Origin: BNWE01 sp964369545
GTDB lineage: Bacteria; Pseudomonadota; Alphaproteobacteria; UBA3830
Assembly: GCA_964369545.1 (NCBI GenBank)
Contig: CAYJFA010000004.1
Location: 62,001-126,000 of the forward strand
Length of the DNA stretch: 64,000 nucleotides
Direction of reading: 5' to 3'
In this document: in pieces, positions 62,650-64,000 of the stretch
Position numbering within the stretch: the first letter of the stretch is position 1
How the letters are laid out: each line of letters opens with the position of its first letter
Position numbers and translations under genes: made by a program
Notes under the pieces: generated by a model
Databases searched by the model: none
What the model was told of the DNA's origin: nothing
What the model saw: only the letters and a program-made list of their open reading frames with translations

Positions 62650-64000
62650 TCAATATTGATTAATTGATGTAGCAATATCTTCCAAATGAAAGTTTATTTG
62701 CTTTTTTCCATTCCATTCTGAAATTGTTAATGAACCCAGAGCATCGATTGTTTGGTTATTGCTCATAATAAGTTTACCAAGCTGCGTATTAAAACTTTTG
62801 AATGAAATGGCCTTCAAGGAGTTATTTTTGTAGTCTTCCAATAAAAGTTGTATGTGATTTTTACCGACTTGACGTGTATAAGTGATTTTTACATTTGGAA
62901 TTATAAATTTTGGATGTCGATTGCCGGCGCCAAACGGCTCTAATGTTGATATTTTTTGCATAATATCCATTGAAATATGGTTTAGTTGCAAAAAACAATC
63001 AGCATATAGTTCGTCAGGCACATTTTTGCAGTGTATTTCTGATTTCAAAAATTCTATGAGATCATCAATTTTATCAGATTTAATAGAAAATCCAGCTGCG
63101 ATTGAATGGCCGCCTCCAGAAGTTATAATTCCGTTTTGAATACCCTTATTTATTAAAGCAGCAATATCTAGTCCCTTGATAGATCTGCATGATGCTTTAC
63201 CATTTCCATTTTTATCAATTGATATAACTATGGTAGGTTTATTGTATTTCTCTTTTAGTCTTCCAGCAACTATTCCTATTATTCCAATGTGCCATTTATT
63301 GCTGTAGGAACATATGAAATTTAAATTTTCATCAACAAATTGCGTAGCTTCTATTATAATTTCTAATTCAATTTCTTGTCGTTGTTTATTTAAACTATCT
63401 AACTGCAGTGCTAGTTTTTTCGCTTCTATTGGATTTTTTGTAGTAAGTAAATTAACGCTGATATCTGCAGAGGACATTCTTCCTGCGGAATTTAATCTTG
63501 GGCCAAAAAAGAATGCTATTGTATCCGAAGTTATTACTGAAGATTTATTGAGAGCTATTAAAGCGTCTATACCAAGATTTTTCCGTTTTTGCATTACCTT
63601 AATACCAGTTGATACAAAAGCTCTATTTAGTTTAACTAGCTCCATGACATCACATACAGTAGCCATTGCTACTAAATCTAAAGAATTTATTAATTCCGGT
63701 TCTTTGATTTTTTTATTGCTATAAAATCCTAATTTATTAAGAGATCTGTTAATCCCAACAACATACATAAATACTAATCCTGTTGCACAAAGATTTTTGT
63801 ATGTATCTTGCTCATCAGGTCTGTGAGGATTTATGATGGCAGCTGAGTCTGGTATTGAGGACATTTTGTGATGATCTATGACTATCACATCAATGTTGTT
63901 TTCTTTTGCGTATTTTAATTCATCTATTGCGCTGGATCCGCAGTCGACAGCTATGATTAAGTAATTTTTATATTTTTCTATAATCTCTAAATTGATTCCA
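62650..64000 (-). CDS. recJ: Single-strand DNA exonuclease RecJ (5' end outside window)
   Basis: 5'-3' single-strand exonuclease used in RecFOR recombination and mismatch repair; RecO is also in the window. The frame is open to the right edge and the first codon is not visible. The GTG at 63888 lies inside the DHH domain (IAVDCGSSAIDELKYAKENN before it; VIVIDHHKMS after it), so it is not the start. Further motifs: GLVFMYVVGI, DLVAMATVCDVMEL, FFFGPRLNSAGRM, then the DHHA1 domain with GIIGIVAGRLKEKY and SGGGHSIAAGFSI, and the C-terminal OB fold with EPFGAGNRHPKF. The C-terminus is complete. Confidence 0.95.
   Translation of the reverse strand, partial: GINLEIIEKYKNYLIIAVDCGSSAIDELKYAKENNIDVIVIDHHKMSSIPDSAAIINPHRPDEQDTYKNLCATGLVFMYVVGINRSLNKLGFYSNKKIKEPELINSLDLVAMATVCDVMELVKLNRAFVSTGIKVMQKRKNLGIDALIALNKSSVITSDTIAFFFGPRLNSAGRMSSADISVNLLTTKNPIEAKKLALQLDSLNKQRQEIELEIIIEATQFVDENLNFICSYSNKWHIGIIGIVAGRLKEKYNKPTIVISIDKNGNGKASCRSIKGLDIAALINKGIQNGIITSGGGHSIAAGFSIKSDKIDDLIEFLKSEIHCKNVPDELYADCFLQLNHISMDIMQKISTLEPFGAGNRHPKFIIPNVKITYTRQVGKNHIQLLLEDYKNNSLKAISFKSFNTQLGKLIMSNNQTIDALGSLTISEWNGKKQINFHLEDIATSINQY

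Noticed and set aside
1..64000. CRISPR array, intact insertion sequence or rRNA operon
   Set aside because: No regularly spaced repeats, no intact transposase and no rRNA sequence seen on either strand.

Overview
The window is strongly AT-rich and reads as a chromosomal segment of a host-associated alphaproteobacterium. Pointers to Alphaproteobacteria are the F1-ATPase inhibitor zeta subunit (DUF1476), a complete cpaA-to-tadC (Flp/Tad) gene run, split-type PntA, and surA/rsmA divergent from lptF-lptG-lptD. Decayed genes, lost neighbours (no pdxA, argH, lysA, pntAB or pntB beside the genes they usually flank) and several exported toxin- or effector-like proteins suggest an intracellular symbiont with a reducing genome. 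Holosporales-like is my best guess, inferred from gene content and not tested by phylogeny.

Layout. 1-3073: tail of an ABC-2 exporter (two permeases) plus a TolC-like outer-membrane protein. 3074-12600: a sparse, decaying accessory region. It holds an exported leucine-rich-repeat protein, an AlpA-like regulator, a truncated Fic protein, an unknown exported protein, a broken deaminase-toxin-like gene, an exported HNH nuclease, a peroxiredoxin without an ordinary start codon and a broken YgjP-type metallopeptidase. A diverged 80-bp repeat occurs at both ends of this region. 12661-18099: a parvulin, UV damage endonuclease, tRNA-Met, a cation efflux protein, then rsmA and surA on the minus strand. 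18219-22476: lptF-lptG-lptD for LPS export. 22488-26435 (minus): DUF1476, enoyl-CoA hydratase, VgrG and a MORN-repeat protein in one tightly packed operon. 26619-35392: the Tad pilus machine without a pilin gene. 35678-37980: a TIM-barrel endonuclease-like protein, a frameshifted GrpB-GNAT fusion and a cupin. 38114-49525: mostly housekeeping genes (recO, pntAA, tldD/pmbA, a DD-carboxypeptidase, tmk, map, radC, CCA-adding enzyme, xseB, yggT, folD, cpoB, tilS). 49561-54844: ftsH, dnaK, dnaJ. 55055-56194: a soluble hybrid sensor kinase. 56223-61827 (minus): one operon of a DUF4139 protein, two peptide deformylases (one with an export signal), fmt, xerC and mnmA. 61854-64000: tlpA head-to-head with a tiny lipoprotein gene, then recJ running off the right edge.

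How the genes fit together. Envelope functions dominate: LPS export (LptF/G/D), outer-membrane folding (SurA), peptidoglycan trimming, Tad pilus, VgrG, TolC and TlpA. They sit among protein-quality control (FtsH, DnaK, DnaJ), initiator-tRNA formylation and deformylation (Fmt, Def) and tRNA maturation (MnmA, TilS, CCA enzyme). The accessory region looks like a graveyard of exported toxins or effectors.

Most noteworthy: the interrupted deaminase-like gene (8290-9637), the tandem deformylases with one exported copy (59096-60327), an out-of-frame 25-bp tandem duplication that sets the reading frame of tlpA (62233-62284), and VgrG-MORN translationally coupled to metabolic genes (22488-26435). I did not find a complete new multi-gene system. 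The deaminase/HNH/Fic cluster is the best candidate region.
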